Source: Phyllostachys edulis
Taxonomy: Eukaryota; Streptophyta; Magnoliopsida; Poales; Poaceae
Direction: 5' to 3'
Length of the DNA stretch: 64,000 nucleotides
Assembly (NCBI GenBank): GCA_036346405.1
Contig: CM070548.1
Span: 56,727,866 to 56,791,865, forward strand
The number at the start of each line of letters is the position of its first letter. Position 1 is the stretch's first letter. Below the pieces are notes generated by a model. It had not been told where the DNA came from. It saw only the letters and a program-made list of their open reading frames with translations, and searched no databases. This document shows, piece by piece, positions 11,180 through 23,235 of the stretch. The translations under genes were made by a program, and so were the position numbers.

Positions 11180-11700
11180 TCATGGTGGATCAACAACACT
11201 GAGTTTGGAGAGGTAGAAGCCGTGCTGTGCTCGAGTCTGGGCCTTCGTGAAGAAATCCGCTATCTGAAGCTCTGAAGGCACATACTGAAGAGCAATCACC
11301 TAATCATGCACACAAGACCTCATGAAGGAAGCATCAACACCAATATGCTTGGTGAGCTCATGCTTCACAGGGTCACGGGCAATACTGATAGCACATGTAC
11401 TGTCTGACAAGAGAGGAGTCGGTGTAGTAACAGAAACACCAAAATCCTCAAGTAACCACCGTAGCCAAGTAATCTCTGCTGTCAAGAGAGCCATAGCTCG
11501 CAACTCAGCCTCTGCACTCGAACGGGACACTGCAGTCTGTTTCTTCGTCTTCCAGGCAATGAGCGAACCACCAAGAAAAACACAGTAAGCAGAAATAGAC
11601 CGGCGATCAGAGGGATCGCTGGCCCAAGTAGCATCCGAATAAGCCTGAAGCTGTAATGAGCTTGAGCGTGGAAAGAAGAGATGGCGAGAGATAGTCCCAC
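11180..11700 (-). pseudogene. RNase H region of copia pol
   Basis: Minus-strand residues SRSSAEAELRAMALLTAEI, TWLRWLLEDFGV, LLSDSTCAISIARDPVKHEL and TKHIGVDASFMR form the conserved core of copia RNase H (acidic residues in SSAEAE and LSDS). An upstream stretch, SDPSDRRSISAYCVFLGG, in another frame is the start of the domain. A stop follows VHD; the normal downstream text (IALQYVPSE, DFFTKA) is still readable after it. Confidence 0.85.
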
Positions 11701-11766
11701 GAAGGTATCATAGAACTCGAAGAAGGTGGTTGTAGTGGACCTAAGTGGGAGCAGAGACGAACTGAC

Positions 11767-12942
11767 TCAGAATGTGGACTGGATAAGTGATATCCGGACG
11801 AGTAACAGCAAGGTAGACAAGACTCCCAACAAGATGACGATAGCGAGTCGGATCAGAAAGAGGCTCGCCATCAGAGGGTCAGAGGTGAACATTGAGCTCC
11901 ATAGGAGTCTCAACAAGATCTGTTGATCGATGAGAGAGGCGCGATCAAGAAGATCCTGAATATATTTCTCTTGGGACATAAAGAAACCATCTGGAGTGGA
12001 AGTAACCTCAATCCCAAGGAAGTAACAAAGAGGACCAAGATCTGACATAAGGAACTGCTCACTAAGACGAGCCTTGACAAAGGCAATGTACTCAGAATCA
12101 TCTCCGTAATGATCATATCATCAACATCTGAGAAGAAGAAGAGTCCGACCACGAGACGAAGTGTGGACAAAGAGCGCAGGATCATGATCACTAGCGGAAA
12201 AGTCAGCAGTAGTGACCACAGAGGAGAAGCGCTCAAACCAAGCATGAGGGGCTTGCTTAAGGCCATAGAGAGAGCGACAAAGGCGACAGACCATGCCCTC
12301 AGGAACAGAATACCCAGGTGGTGGATGCATGTAGACCTCCTCACGCAACTCGCCATTAAGAAAGGCATTCTTGACATCAAGCTGAGAAACAGACCAGTGA
12401 CGAACAGACACCACCGAAAGAAGGGTGCGGACAGTGGTCATGTGGGCCATAGGAGCAAAAGTCTCATAGTAGTCACGACCATGCTCTTACTGGAAGCCAC
12501 GAGCAACAAGACGCGCCTTATAGCGCTCAAGAGAGCTATCAGAGCGAGTCTTAATCTTATAGACCCACTTACACATGATGGGACGAGAGTGAGATGGAAA
12601 AGGAACAAGATCCCAAGTACCAGTACGCTCGAGGGTAGCAATCTCCTCGGCCATGGCATGCTGCCACTCAGGGTGAGTAACTGACATCGATGAGGAGACG
12701 AGCTCATGAGTGTTGCACCAAAGAAAAGCAAAGCGGGCAAGGGGCCGAATCGACTGGCGATCGCGGAGAGCGTAGCGAGGAGAAGATGACCCATTAGGGA
12801 AAGATGGAGCATCAGGAGAAGATGGAACATCAGGAGAAGATGGCTCATCTGGAAGATCCTCAATACGAGGTCGACGAGTGTAGAAGAGAGGGGGAGGAGC
12901 CGCAGAAGACGAAGCAGGTGGCGATAGCGGCGGAGAGGCCAC
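11767..12942 (-). pseudogene. Reverse transcriptase of copia pol
   Basis: Minus-strand blocks run from HPEWQHAMAEEIATLERTGTW through CKWVYKIKTRSD, YKARLVARGFQ, (stop), VSQLDVKNAFLNGELREEVY, YGLKQAPHAWFERF, the catalytic YVDDMIIT (about 12113-12125), MSDLGPLCYFLGIEV and FFMSQEKYIQDLLDRA. The order and spacing are those of the copia RT domain (RVT_2). A stop replaces a codon after GFQ and a frame change lies near the YVDD box, so no full RT can be made. Confidence 0.9.
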
Positions 12943-12949
12943 AGGAGGA

Positions 12950-14399
12950 ATATGTGGAGACTAAGTGGGACGGGTGGACGAGGGCAAGACAGATATAGGT
13001 GTATTTGGAAAGGTCAAAAAAGACAGAGACTTCACAGAGAAAACCGAAGGAGAGGCAGGACGTGGGTAGAAGGGACGAGACTCGTCGAAAGTCACATCCC
13101 GAGAAATCCGCATCCGTCGACCAACAGGATCCCAGCACCGATAGCCCTTGTGCTTGGCACTGTATCCCAGAAAGACACACTCAACAGACTAAGCGGTCAG
13201 TTTGGTGCGTTCTCGAGGGGCGAGGAGAACGTAGCAAACGCAGCCAAACAGACGAAGGGTAGAGTAGTCAGAAAGGAGACCACAGAGACACTCAACAGGG
13301 ATCGCACCACGAAGAAGCGAAGAAGAATTTGGATGTTGTGAGATAGGTGGTAGTGGAAACAGCCTCGGCCCAAAAGTGAGGTGGAATAGAGGCAGCAATC
13401 ATCAGTGCACAAGCCGACTCAAGGAGGTGACGATGCTTGCGCTCAGCGACACCATTTTGAGCATGAGCACGGGACAAGAGAATCGGCGAGAGTGCCACCT
13501 TTCGGGAAGGAAGGCTGCGCGAGTAACGAGAGAGGTACTCGTCGGTGAGTCGACCACGAAAGACACGAATAGGAGTGGAGAACTGTGTGCAAACCATAGT
13601 GGCAAATTGTTTATAGATAGACAAGGCCTCGCTACGAGAAGACATGAAATATATCCAAGTGTGGCGAGAGAAATCATCTATAAATATGATATAATATCGA
13701 TGACCCCTTTCAAAGCGAAGGGCGGACCCCAAACATCGGAATGAACAAGATCAAAGGATATTTGAGACAACGACTCACTATGAGGATAAGGAAGCTGAAT
13801 CTGTTTACCTAACTTACATACGACAATCTAAAGACACGTCTCCTGAGACAGACCCCAGAAGACCACGACGAACTAAAGACGACAGACGAGATCCACACAG
13901 ATGACCAAGACGGTGATGCCACTGTTGGAAAAAGTCGATAGACGGAGCGGCAAAAGCGAGAGGCTGGCGGCGGCGGTGGCGTGAAGGAAGGTGAAACCAG
14001 TCAAGCTCCCAGAGACGCTGTGAGTCAAAGCGCCGAGGGCCGAATCAACGAGCTCCGTGTGGCGATCCGACCACAACAAGAGTCGAGTCGAGAATGACCC
14101 GACAACCAAGGTCGATGTCCGCCAGAAAAAAGTCAGCATGGTAAGGCGAGGAACATGAGCAAGCGAAGGAACATAAAATGATGAGTTGCTAAGGGTCCTC
14201 GACGAGAGACGAAAGAGAGGTACCATCGTGATAATGACACTAACGGAGAATCAAGAGGTGTAATGAAAGACAGTGGAAGAATCGAAGTCATGTGAAAAGA
14301 TGCTCGAGTCAAGAATCCGGGGAGGTACCGACTGTAGGGGTGGTTTCTCGGTGCAGAAGAGTCGATGTGAGTAACTGTTGAGGAGAACTGAAGCGGCAA
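12950..14399 (-). pseudogene. Protease and integrase region of copia pol
   Basis: Reading leftward: a degraded aspartic-protease block (14330-14230, ILDSS-like followed by FHMTSILPLSFITPL); a gag-pre-integrase zinc region (about 13950-13800); an integrase core with YYIIFIDDFSRHTWIYFMSS, TPIRVFRGRLTDEYLS and QNGVAERKHRHLLESACALM (13700-13380); and the post-integrase RLFGC/VCYVLLAPRERTKL block near 13230. The second catalytic Asp box reads RGRLTDEY where SDNGxEY is usual, so the active site is damaged. Several frames are used. Confidence 0.8.
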
Positions 14400-15483
14400 G
14401 TAGGAGTCGAAGTCTAGCTATCTCACGCTTCGAGAGAAATCAAGGAGTCGATCTGAGCGTCGATGTAAAAGCACCGGTGCGGTGCTGCTAGTAGAAGAAC
14501 GGCGTGAAAGATCTTTGCTTGCTTCTTATAGCATCGATTTAATGTGGCCGACCATGTCGCAGTAGGAGCAATGAGGACGGCCACCGCCAGATAGAGGGCG
14601 GCCACCACCACCTATGGCAGTCGCTGGAGGAGGTAGTGTGCTGAAGCGTGGAGCAGTCGGTGTAGCAGGTGGACGAGAGGCGAGCACGGAGGGGAGTGGC
14701 ATCAGACCAGCACCACTCAGGCGAGTCTCCTCTGCGCGTATCTCGGTAAGAGCCTCCAGGAGAGTGACACGAGGGTGGCATGCAAGGAGCTGGGCACGCC
14801 TCTGCTCAAACTTCGGGGCGGCGAAATGCGAAATCGTGAACACGCTGAAACTCCAGTCGGCACATACATCCAGTAGCACGGACGGGAGCGGCGGCCAAAG
14901 CGGTCGCGGAGAGAGTCGGTGACGCCCGAACGGTAGAGCTCGGCGTAAAAAAACGTCAACGATAGCATCACCTTCTTTGAAGAGTGCTCTTGGCGGACCA
15001 CGGACAGGTAGAGGGCATCACCAAAGGGCTCGTAGCGCTGACGAATGTGAATCCACATCTGGAAAGCCGAAGGGAGTCCCACAACCTCAGAAGAGAACTG
15101 AGGCTGGACACTAGCGATGAGGACAGCAGCAGCCCGAGCGTCGTCGTCGGACCATTGAGTGTAGGCGGTCAGTCGATCCTTGTAGAATCCAGAGCCTCTT
15201 GGTAGGCAGAGACAGCCTCATCATTAGCAAGGCGAGCGGCCTCAGCAGCAGGCTTGTCAGCTGTCGGGGGTAGCACGACAGGCATAGGCTCCATCGGAGG
15301 AGTAGGGCAAGGCGGGCAGGTGACATCGCCAGAGAGGACGCCCCAGAGACGAAGACCACACATGTGGATGCGCATGTGAGACATGAAGTCGGTGTAATTA
15401 ACACCATCGAGTATCACCAAGCAGCGAGGGAGGGAAACAGTTCCCATTGGTAGGCGGCGCCGATCGTATAACGACCAAGACAA
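14400..15483 (-). pseudogene. gag region of copia element
   Basis: Minus-strand text begins LVILDGVNYTDFMSHMRIH and MCGLRLWGVLSGDV. Later blocks include FSSEVVGLPSAFQMWIHIRQ, KVMLSLTFFYAELYRS and PRVTLLEALTEIRAEETRL. This is the UBN2-type gag of plant copia elements. The nucleocapsid knuckle reads CSYCDMVGHIKSML, in which the last Cys of CX2CX4HX4C is missing. Frames shift at least twice. Confidence 0.8.
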
Positions 15484-16148
15484 CGGTTCGATTGGGCGCC
15501 GATGTGGCGGTTAGAACGACATTTTTTCTCTTTTTTTTTCTTTTTCCTTTCCGCTTACTTACTTACGAGCCGATGAGCCGGCCCACACAAGTAAGCAGAT
15601 CGAACGGGGGAACTAGGGTTCCCCCGAGTCGGCGGCGGCGGTGGTGGCCCTCTGGTGTTGACGGCGAGACCCGAAGGGCTTGGCGAACCAGAGGTGGCGA
15701 GGGCCCAATGGCACACAGAAACCGGAGAGAGCGCCTCGGTGCGAGCAGGCGACAGAGCGGGCGGCGTTGCCGAGGTCGAGGTGGGCGGCGGCGTCGGCGC
15801 AGCGCTTCGTTCAAGCGGGCGCAGCGTCGGCTCGGCGAGGCGGCGTGGGTCGCCCCGGCAGCGCGCCGGCGGGCGGCAGCGGCGGCTCAGATGACGCAAC
15901 GAGGTGGCGGTGTCTCGAGAAGCCGGGCGGCGAGATCGATCGAGCGTCTGATGGACCGGAGGCGGCGAGATCGATTGGGCATGGAGGCGGCGTGGGTCGT
16001 CCCGAGCGCCGGCGGCGCCCAGATGACGCAATCGAGGTGCCGGCGTTTGGAGACCGGAGGCAACGAGGATCTGATCGGGAGAGGCGACGCCTTCAGATCC
16101 GAGCGACGGTGGCGGGACGACAAGCGGAGCGAAACAAACCCTAGGTTT
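15484..16148 (-). other. GC-rich untranslated leader of copia element, with internal direct repeat
   Basis: About 660 bases lie between the primer-binding site and gag. They are strikingly GC-rich compared with the AT-rich flanks. They contain a direct repeat sharing gcggcgtgggtcg, cccgagcgccggcggcg-like and cagatgacgcaa segments (about 15838-15960 and 15988-16060). Long overlapping ORFs here on both strands follow from the GC content and match nothing I recognise. Either captured host DNA or a regulatory leader is possible. Confidence 0.5.
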
Positions 16149-16160
16149 GCTCTGATACCA
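16149..16160 (-). other. tRNA-Met primer-binding site of copia element
   Basis: The complement reads tggtatcagagc immediately beside the 5' LTR end. This is the usual plant copia PBS complementary to initiator tRNA-Met. Confidence 0.92.
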
Positions 16161-16290
16161 TGTTATGAATAGCGCTTGTATTCAATATGAGGCCAATGGG
16201 CCAATATATATACACAAAGTACATGTGGTGAATATACAAATAACCCCTCATAATAATAGAAAATAACACATTATACATATATCTCTAATA
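16161..16290 (-). repeat. 5' LTR of copia element
   Basis: 130 bp, near copy of 11038-11167, flanked on the outer side by the cagac target duplication. Confidence 0.92.
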
Positions 16291-16295
16291 CAGAC

Positions 16296-16836
16296 TACAT
16301 ATAGGAGAAATGGAGAATGCTCGTGCGCAAGTTTTGTCGTGCTATAGGCAAACTGGAGGAATGGAGCGTGGATATATATGTTCATCAGTACAGTGAATTG
16401 CAAGTTTGCAACTGGGCATGCAAAAATGCCTTATGATTTAATAGAAATACGAACAAGAAAATAGAAAGCTGTAGGCTGTAGCTAGCTTAATTATTATTGA
16501 GCGAATTTTCTTGTATCACTAAATAACTCTAGATCTACCATGGAATAATTTGCTCTTCCTTTTGTGCCATCACTTTACAAAATCTTGCCCCCTTCATGCT
16601 ATTATTGTCATTTAGCTAGCTCAATGAAAATTCAACTCGCGAAGCACAAATTCAGATAAGTCAAATCCGATCATATGCAAAGGAGAGTACGTTTGCAATT
16701 CAGCGGAAAAAATTAGTACGATGCAAATGCTATTTGTAGAATGATATAAAATATTTGGTCCACATGTCATTACTTAGTGGTAAAGAAAGTACGTATTACT
16801 TGATATAATAGCAAGTTCAGAGAGAGAGACAAATTA
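16296..16836. other. AT-rich spacer, nothing recognised
   Basis: No ORF, RNA gene or clear repeat could be supported. Confidence 0.4.
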
Positions 16837-16838
16837 TA

Positions 16839-17065
16839 CTCCATCCGGTCGTAAAAGAGCGGTGTTTTTGACTTTTTAAAATCAATAAAATACCACTTTG
16901 ACCACTTCGTAAAGGATGAATATTATGAAAGTATTTTTCATAACAAATTCACTTGTATCATTTTTATATATCCAAATCATACATTCAGGACAATATATTT
17001 GGTCAAAATTATTTCATTTTGAATAAACGTATTCTAGAACATCACTCTTTAGTGACTTGAGGGAA
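16839..17065. mobile_element. Stowaway-like (Tc1/mariner) MITE
   Basis: The left end, ctccatccggtcgtaaaagagcg, and the reverse complement of the right end, ttccctcaagtcactaaagagtg, form diverged terminal inverted repeats of the ctccctccgt type. TA dinucleotides flank both sides (16837-16838, 17066-17067), and the length of 227 bp suits Stowaway. It has no coding capacity. Confidence 0.8.
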
Positions 17066-17067
17066 TA

Positions 17068-17880
17068 GCTTTGTTCTATTTTCCTTTTTACCCGTGTTAT
17101 CATGGACAAATAACAATTAGGAGCATGTAGGAGTGTAATGCGAATAACGCCTATGTTTTCTTTTATACACCATAAATAACATTAAGAAGCTTCGTCTGGA
17201 GATCATGAACGTGCTAGTACTATGATTATCAAGTTAAAAATAGTGATCTTGTACTTGTATTCCTATATCATTATTCAATACAAATTAACAAGAATCTCAT
17301 CCACTCCTCAGTTGAGGGAATCTTCTCCCTATTCAAAGGTAGTGATAGTTAGGTCCCTAGTTCAAAGTGTACATATTCCTATAATTTTGTTTGAAACAGT
17401 TCCTAGTGAAAAGCCAGGTGTTCTAGATCAATTCACCGCCCAAAGCCCCCAAAATTGCAAAAAAAAAAGACTTTTCTATTTCTATTTCTATTTCAATATA
17501 AGTTGGGTTTTATTCTAATCTCAAAATTAATGTGCTACATTCAACATTATCAAAAATATTAATTAAAATATCAGCATAAATCGCACTAACAAACCTCAAG
17601 AAAAACTCCTACTATAGCATATTAGCATCTTAGACAGACATAAATTAACAAAAGGTTCCATTATAAACATAAATGCACCCACATACATGATTGTTATAAT
17701 CAGTAGGCACCAAAACGGCCTTTTTAATTCAAGTAATATTCATTTTTCAGCAGTATAGGTGAAGTATATGATTGCTTTAGGTGTCAACCAACGTAGCTGT
17801 GGACTTGTTTCTGAAAGCACACAGTTTGTTTAAGTTAATAGAAAAATATTTTCGATCTTGGGTCTATTTTGTATATAAAT
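17068..17880. other. AT-rich spacer, nothing recognised
   Basis: Low-complexity AT-rich DNA with a tttctatttctatttctatttc run at 17474-17493 and neighbouring bases. No gene evidence. Confidence 0.4.
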
Positions 17881-17884
17881 CTTG

Positions 17885-18260
17885 CCGGACGGTGGATGCG
17901 ATGCCGTACGGAGGCGGTGAGGTGCATGTCGGTGATGGACGCTGGAGAGTTATGTGGTGCAGACTTCGGAGCAACTGTGTGCAGTTTTCAGTGATTTCAG
18001 CAAGCCATTAATGCGATCCAGTTTTGCTCACGTGGAGCACATATGTCCAGCTTCTAGTCGAATCCAGTCGCAAGAGAGATGTCATGCATGCGGATCTTTT
18101 TTTTTAATAATCTATTTTTTATTCGAAAATACAGAAATAATACCGCTTAATTTTTTTTTACAGAAATAATCTCTTGTCGCTGAACGGTTGGGCGACTCGT
18201 GCAAGTTGCCTAGCCGAACTGTGACCAACCTTCAAGTCGCGTAGTGGTAAAGCGACTATA
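17885..18260. repeat. Left inverted arm of element A
   Basis: Matches 24450-24250 and 23545-23380 in reverse complement, with scattered mismatches. Towards the inside it changes into irregular repeats of a gtcgc/gcgac core (18180-18390), which the right arm shares (23200-23440). Confidence 0.75.
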
Positions 18261-18839
18261 AGCTGACTGGACCTAGTCGCCAAACTGATGTGCGAGATGT
18301 GTTCGAATCGCTGATTTGTAGAGCGAGTTTAGCACGTCAGCTGATGAGTGGGTGACTTATTTGAAATCGCCCGAGCCGATTAGGCGATTTGAGCAAATAA
18401 ACTTGGAATTATGTGAATCCAATTGGAACAATTGTGTTAAAATATATATTACATGTTGTAGGTATTGTATTTAGCAAATTGTATTATATGATGTTATTTT
18501 TTAGAAGATAATAGTGTGGTGACAACGTTGATTGGTCTGTTTGTTATTTTCGTAGAATATGAAGGGTACGAAATATGTCAAACTCGCAATAACATGTTGT
18601 GATCGTTGTATATTGTTGTAGTGCGCTAAATTTCTGTTGAATTTTGTGAGGACGATTGAGATAGTAATGAGTGCTAAGTAGAAAGGTAAGTGATATTACG
18701 AAGAGGTTGAGAACACTCATTGCAGAGTCTTGTCTTTTCGGTCTTAAAAGCTGACGAGGCTTTAATTGAGTTGTCAATTCAATCTGAAAAGGCTAACCCT
18801 AAACCTAAACCCTAAAGCTGCGACACTATCGCCACCGCA

Positions 18840-19095
18840 TGAAAGGCGCTTTGTGTGGTCTTCTCGATCTGTAAAGTTATCCGTGTGGTCTTGGCACTGC
18901 GCAAGTGACTCCTTTGGTCTTATCATTTGCGCAAAGCTGCCCGTGTGGTCTTGTCATCTGCGCAAAAGTGCCTCGTTGGTCTTGTCACTGCGCAAGGCTG
19001 CCCCCATTATGTCTTGTCACTGCGCAAGCCTACCCCATTTGGTCTTGTCTATGCTCAAAGCACCCAGTCTCGTCTGGTCTTGTCATCTGTAAGCT
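18840..19095. repeat. Minisatellite, about 31-bp unit, upstream of GRF gene A
   Basis: Eight degenerate units share the core ggtcttgtcatctgcgcaaag, with spacing of about 30-35 bases. The array ends about 40 bases before the TATA box of the GRF gene. The same motif (ggtcttgtctctgtgcaaag) remains upstream of GRF copy C (minus strand, about 60540-60595). Confidence 0.8.
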
Positions 19096-19130
19096 AATAC
19101 ATTACTCGTTTTGTTAGCCTCCCCCCGCGG

Positions 19131-19140
19131 GGCTATAAAA
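19131..19140 (+). promoter_or_regulatory. TATA box of GRF gene A
   Basis: gggctataaaa, about 90 bases before the ATG pair at 19223/19226. The same gggctataaaa lies upstream of copy C on the minus strand (60485-60495). Confidence 0.65.
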
Positions 19141-19225
19141 CGTACGTCCCACGCTCCGAAATTAGGACCACTCGACCCTTGAAATCGTAGGAAGAAGAAC
19201 CTTATCCGTCTTACAGTAACATATG

Positions 19226-19840
19226 ATGGCGAGCGCCGAGGACCGATCAATCGAGTCGCGAAGCCAAACCTTCGCGTCGAAAGGGGGGAGGACTTTGGCC
19301 CTAACCACCGGTTGATGCCGAAGAAGCGTGCTCAACCGATATGGCTGAAATCTGATCGGGAGGGCGCTATCGTGCGAGCCATAGACGGCCTTTTCGATGG
19401 TGGGCGGCGTTTCTTCCGATGCCCATACTCGGGGTAAATAGTTTTGTTCATATTCTCGCTAATGCATCCTCCGTACTAAGCGTTCGTTGTAGCGGATGGT
19501 GAAATGCAACTTCACCGCTGAATCGATCCTCCCCATGAGCGACATGTTGCGAGTGCGTGGATGTATTGTGGAACCGAATCTTTGATTTGGAGGCGCAAAT
19601 TAGCGATCTCAAGGAGCAAAATGGCGACCTCCGCCAACAGATCTGTGTGAGAGGGCAATGAGGAGGTCGTGAACATAGGAAGTTCCTATGATCCCACATG
19701 CTGTTGTGCCAACCCTAGCTGTATATGTGCGTGCCACTACAACAATGGCCAGCCACGTCCGAGGCGCCCAACTGGAGAACACTCTATGTGGGTAGCGAGA
19801 GGCACCTTCTACAATTAGGCACGGGCGGAGAAGCTTGTAC
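19226..19840 (+). pseudogene. GRF-type zinc-finger cargo gene of element A, degraded
   Basis: After the start (MASAEDRS) the frame breaks, but IDGLFDGGRRFFRCP (about 19380-19425) is the core of a GRF zinc finger, a small DNA/RNA-binding fold. A probable intron follows, then KCNFT, a coiled-coil stretch decaying to stops, and the nucleotide block for SSYDPT and a Cys-rich tail (ANPS, CVCHYN in copy C). Copy C at 59790-60422 is collinear and lets the domains be recognised in both. Stops and frameshifts make copy A non-functional. Its role within Mutator-like elements is unknown to me. Confidence 0.65.
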
Positions 19841-20149
19841 GTCGGTAGTGTCCCCTTCTATACGCACTTATGTTCAATCTCCTAAAACATGTAACTAAAT
19901 GGTGGACGCGTTATTGCGGTTGCCTTTTATCGAGTTTACATGTTGCATCGATGTGTCGCGTGCTTTAAGTTATATGCATCGAATAAATGAGTTGGACGAC
20001 TTGGCAGTAAGTACTAGCCCGACTAGGTCACGAACGATGTCATAGTAATTACGAAGCAGAATACGTCAACACATAATACAAGTTATGCATAGACAACCAT
20101 ATCATAGTACCTACGAAATACAATACGTAAACACAGAATATGTAAACCC
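19841..20149. other. Intergenic DNA between converging GRF and PMD genes
   Basis: Short region between the two inward-facing cargo genes. It would hold both 3' ends. No terminator motif can be named. Confidence 0.4.
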
Positions 20150-22660
20150 CCTACTGGCCACCCGTTGCTCCACCTGCAGCACCTCCTCCCTCGTCGCCAT
20201 GTCCCACACCCGATCCGCGCCGAGCAATACGCCCCCGCTTGGGCTTCCGAAGCGCAGGGTGCCTAGGCCGGGGCCCAGACAGGGAAAGGTGCTCAGGAGC
20301 CCTGCCGATCCGTGGTCCCAGGGGGGTCAACTCCACCTGGTGCTGCGTGATCACTAGGGGCCCGCTAAGCTGCTCAATGGAAATAACCTCGGCGGTCAGG
20401 TGAGCTACCCCTAGACCTCCCGGGTGCTTCTGGCATCTTGATCCACGTCCTCATGCGGGGAGAACTCATGTGTCGGCTGGACAACAGTACCTGCATGGCA
20501 AATAATGTTAATCTCTACAATATATCGACGATCGCAAACTTGAAGAGAGGAAACATACCTGACTGGTAGGCGAAGTGCGGGATGTCATACCCACCATACA
20601 GTCCGGATGGGTCGGGGACAAAAACATACGGCCCTAACGCCGATGGCGGTGGGGGTGCGTACCAACGTGCCCACCGGACCCTCCAGCCTGCCCAGGCGCA
20701 GGTGCAGGAGGAGGCGAAGGCGGGGCACGTGGACGTGGCCCTCCTAAGCTTGCTGCCTGGGCTGTAGGACGTGGCGTCCTCGACCTATGCACCGATGAGG
20801 CCACCTCCCGGACCGAGGAGCCCACCTCCTGCACCGATGAGGCCACCTTCTGTACCGTCCTGCATGACGTCAGGGCCACGCATCGCCTCGCCGCACTGTA
20901 TGCCCGACGAACAAACTACACTAGCTCGTCGCGCATGACCTCCGCACCAATGCCGATCCTATCCAGGATCGACTGTCCGTCGCTGGCAACCCCGACGTTG
21001 ATGTCATGCGCAAGGAGTATGTCAAAGCGTCGAATAACGATCGCAGACATTTTCAAACATGATTTTACATACCGCGAGGTGCGTTCAGCGCTAAGTGCGA
21101 GAGGTAGGAGTTGGTCGATCTTGGCGCACGGCGGGGAAGGGTCGACGACATGCACCAGCCTGGTGCGTGTCTGCGGGCGCGTCAAATAAGGTACTCGTCA
21201 TACGCACTGGGGTCGTACGGGCCGTCCTCTGGCACGCAGTCCTCGTGGGCGTTCGCCCACTGTGCCACCCACGGCTCCATCTTGGCCGGCCACTGCGTCC
21301 TGGTGCCACCCTCCTACTATGCCTGCGAAACATACCACTGCAATTAGAAGCCACCATTACAGAAATATCAAAAACATATGTGAACATGTGTTGCATGTAA
21401 CTCACGCGTGGGTCGACTCAGGCACTCTCGTTCCGACGGGAACTGGAACAACCTGGCGAAGGCCGAACTGGCGCATCACCCTGTGCACTGCGTAGTCCTC
21501 GACGAACACGTCGAAGACGAGCTTCCTCTGCGTCCGCCAGTACGCCCGGTCGCGCCAAAGACAAGGTGAAAACGGCCCAGGAGCACGGGTCCCGTCTCTG
21601 ATCGGAGTAAGGCTCGGCGCCGCGTCGTCGGCGGTGAGATGGTCCAACTGCTCCATAAAGTGCTTTCGACGCGACGCGTGTGACCTGCGCGTGTGCATCT
21701 TGTGCTGCACTGACGAGCAGTGGTTACAAAGGATTACATGTCATCGGTGAAGAAAAGATATAGGGAGAACGCGTGCCGTCTCACGGCACCAAAGGGACCC
21801 TACGGTCGGCGGTCCACCGCGTCCCCATGGTACATGTCTGCGCCAGTCACGGTCGAGTCTAGTAGCATGGGCGTCCGAGAAAGCGCTCGAGCGACCACAC
21901 AGTGCGATAGTAGGGGCAGCTGTGAGGATAGATCGGGCTTCGTCCTCAAAGACGCATCGCACATGCATGATGCGTTGCGGCAAATGCTGGTGAGCCCCAA
22001 TCGATCTCTAGCTTCTGCGCCGTCGGCGATGGCCCTCGCGTACCACGGGCGGGCGTTAGCGAGTCACCGTGGTGTTGGTAAACAAGACCACCAAAGAGCC
22101 TGTGAGTGCGTCTCCGGTGCCGCGACACACAGTCGACGGTGGGTCGTGGGACCATCCGCTCGACCTCTGTGAAACAATTATTAGAAAGCCCATCATGTCT
22201 CAATGAATCGCTAAACATGCAAAATAGGTAGTATACGTACCCGAAACTGCGAAAGCCACCGCAGGGGCGGGCCATGCCACTGTCGCTCCGAGAAGTCGAA
22301 GTACGGAGGTGCGGCCTCCGCCCCAAGAACCCCCTGAAACTTGCCCAATAGGGCGTCGCGCCAGTCGACAGCCTCGTCCGGCGAGAATGCAGGGGCTCCC
22401 GCGATAGGCAAGCCGAGCAGCATCGCGACATCCTGTAGAGTAGGGGCCATCTCCCCGAAAGGGAGGTGGAAGGTGTGCGTCTCGGGCCGCCAACGGTCCA
22501 CCAGGGCAGTCAAGAGCGACCGGTCGAACGAGAATCGTCGTGACCGCTCCGGACCGGCCTGGACCTCCCCATCGACGTCGACCAGACCGTCGTCCTCTTC
22601 GGTGGCCTCTACCATCCGTGCGAGAGGTAGAAGGCCAGAACGGCTCAGCCTACAAAGCAT
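20150..22660 (-). pseudogene. Plant mobile domain (PMD, aminotransferase-like) gene of element A
   Basis: The clearest exon (22660-22230, minus) reads FSFDRSLLTALVDRWRPETH, TFHLPFGEMAPTLQDVAMLL and GLPIAGAPAFSPDEAVDWRD. This is the hallmark start of the plant mobile domain found in MAIN/MAIL1-type proteins and in transposon-borne relatives. A second block (about 22170-21800) holds WGSPAFAATHHACAMRL and, after a stop, YRTVWSLERFLGRP. A third (21710-21402) holds DRAYWRTQRKLVFDVFVEDY, HRVMRQFGLRQVVPVPVG. The low-complexity C-terminal blocks (20879-20634, 20354-20151) are Pro/Arg/Gly-rich. At least one internal stop suggests a pseudogene, though exon joins are uncertain. Confidence 0.8.
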
Positions 22661-23235
22661 GAAGAAGTAAGTTCATAGTGCGCATACGATACAAAAAAAT
22701 GGCACAGTTTGCGACAAACACCGCTACCCAACGTGGGTCTAGTCTCCAAGCCCGTCGGGGTGTCCGCGTACAAACCACCCTCAACTCAGCCGCGTCGTCC
22801 CCGCCAACCGGATCACGGCACCTGACGGCTCATGCGATCTTTGCCGCGTCGACCAACCGGTTCAGCAGACTGAAATGCCAATCCGAACCAGTAGGGTCTT
22901 GAGCCATACCTGCAAATTAAGAGATTAAAAGCATTCAAATTACTTATTATAAAAAAAACTATGAAGTACATGTATGTGTGATTCCTTGATCCAACCAAAA
23001 CTATGAAGTAAATGTTTTCAATTCTTTATTATTAAAAAAAATACTTATATTTAACATTCTATAAACTAGCATTTGCGAATGCACGAGTTATCGACGTGTT
23101 TATATAATACAAAAGTAACATGTTATAATTCATCCTCTTTTTTTTTTCTCCTCCTCTTCTTTCCCTCTCTTTCTCTTCTTTTCTGTCGGCTCCCGGCGAT
23201 TCGCTCGTTGGAATGGCGATGGTTCGGCCGCGCGC

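Larger units (their letters stand above)
11038..16290 (-). mobile_element. Complete Ty1/copia retrotransposon with very short LTRs, coding region broken
   Basis: Two 130-bp LTRs (11038-11167 and 16161-16290) begin tgttatgaatagc and end tctcta(a/c or a/t)a. A 5-bp target duplication, cagac, flanks the element at 11033-11037 and 16291-16295. The primer-binding site and the order gag, protease, integrase, reverse transcriptase, RNase H on the minus strand define Ty1/copia. All domains are present but split by frameshifts and stops, so it is probably a dead but structurally full-length copy. The LTRs differ at scattered positions. Confidence 0.93.

Noticed and set aside
12109..12684. 191-codon plus-strand ORF
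   Set aside because: Antisense shadow of the copia reverse transcriptase.
16149..16160. tRNA gene fragment
   Set aside because: The tggtatcagagc match is a retrotransposon primer-binding site, not a tRNA gene.
15447..16172. 241-codon plus-strand ORF
   Set aside because: It overlaps the GC-rich leader and primer-binding site of the copia element in antisense, with Arg/Gly-rich low complexity and no domain.
18840..19095. Possible CRISPR-like array
   Set aside because: Units are degenerate and lack unique spacers of constant length, and the context is plant transposon DNA; it is a minisatellite.
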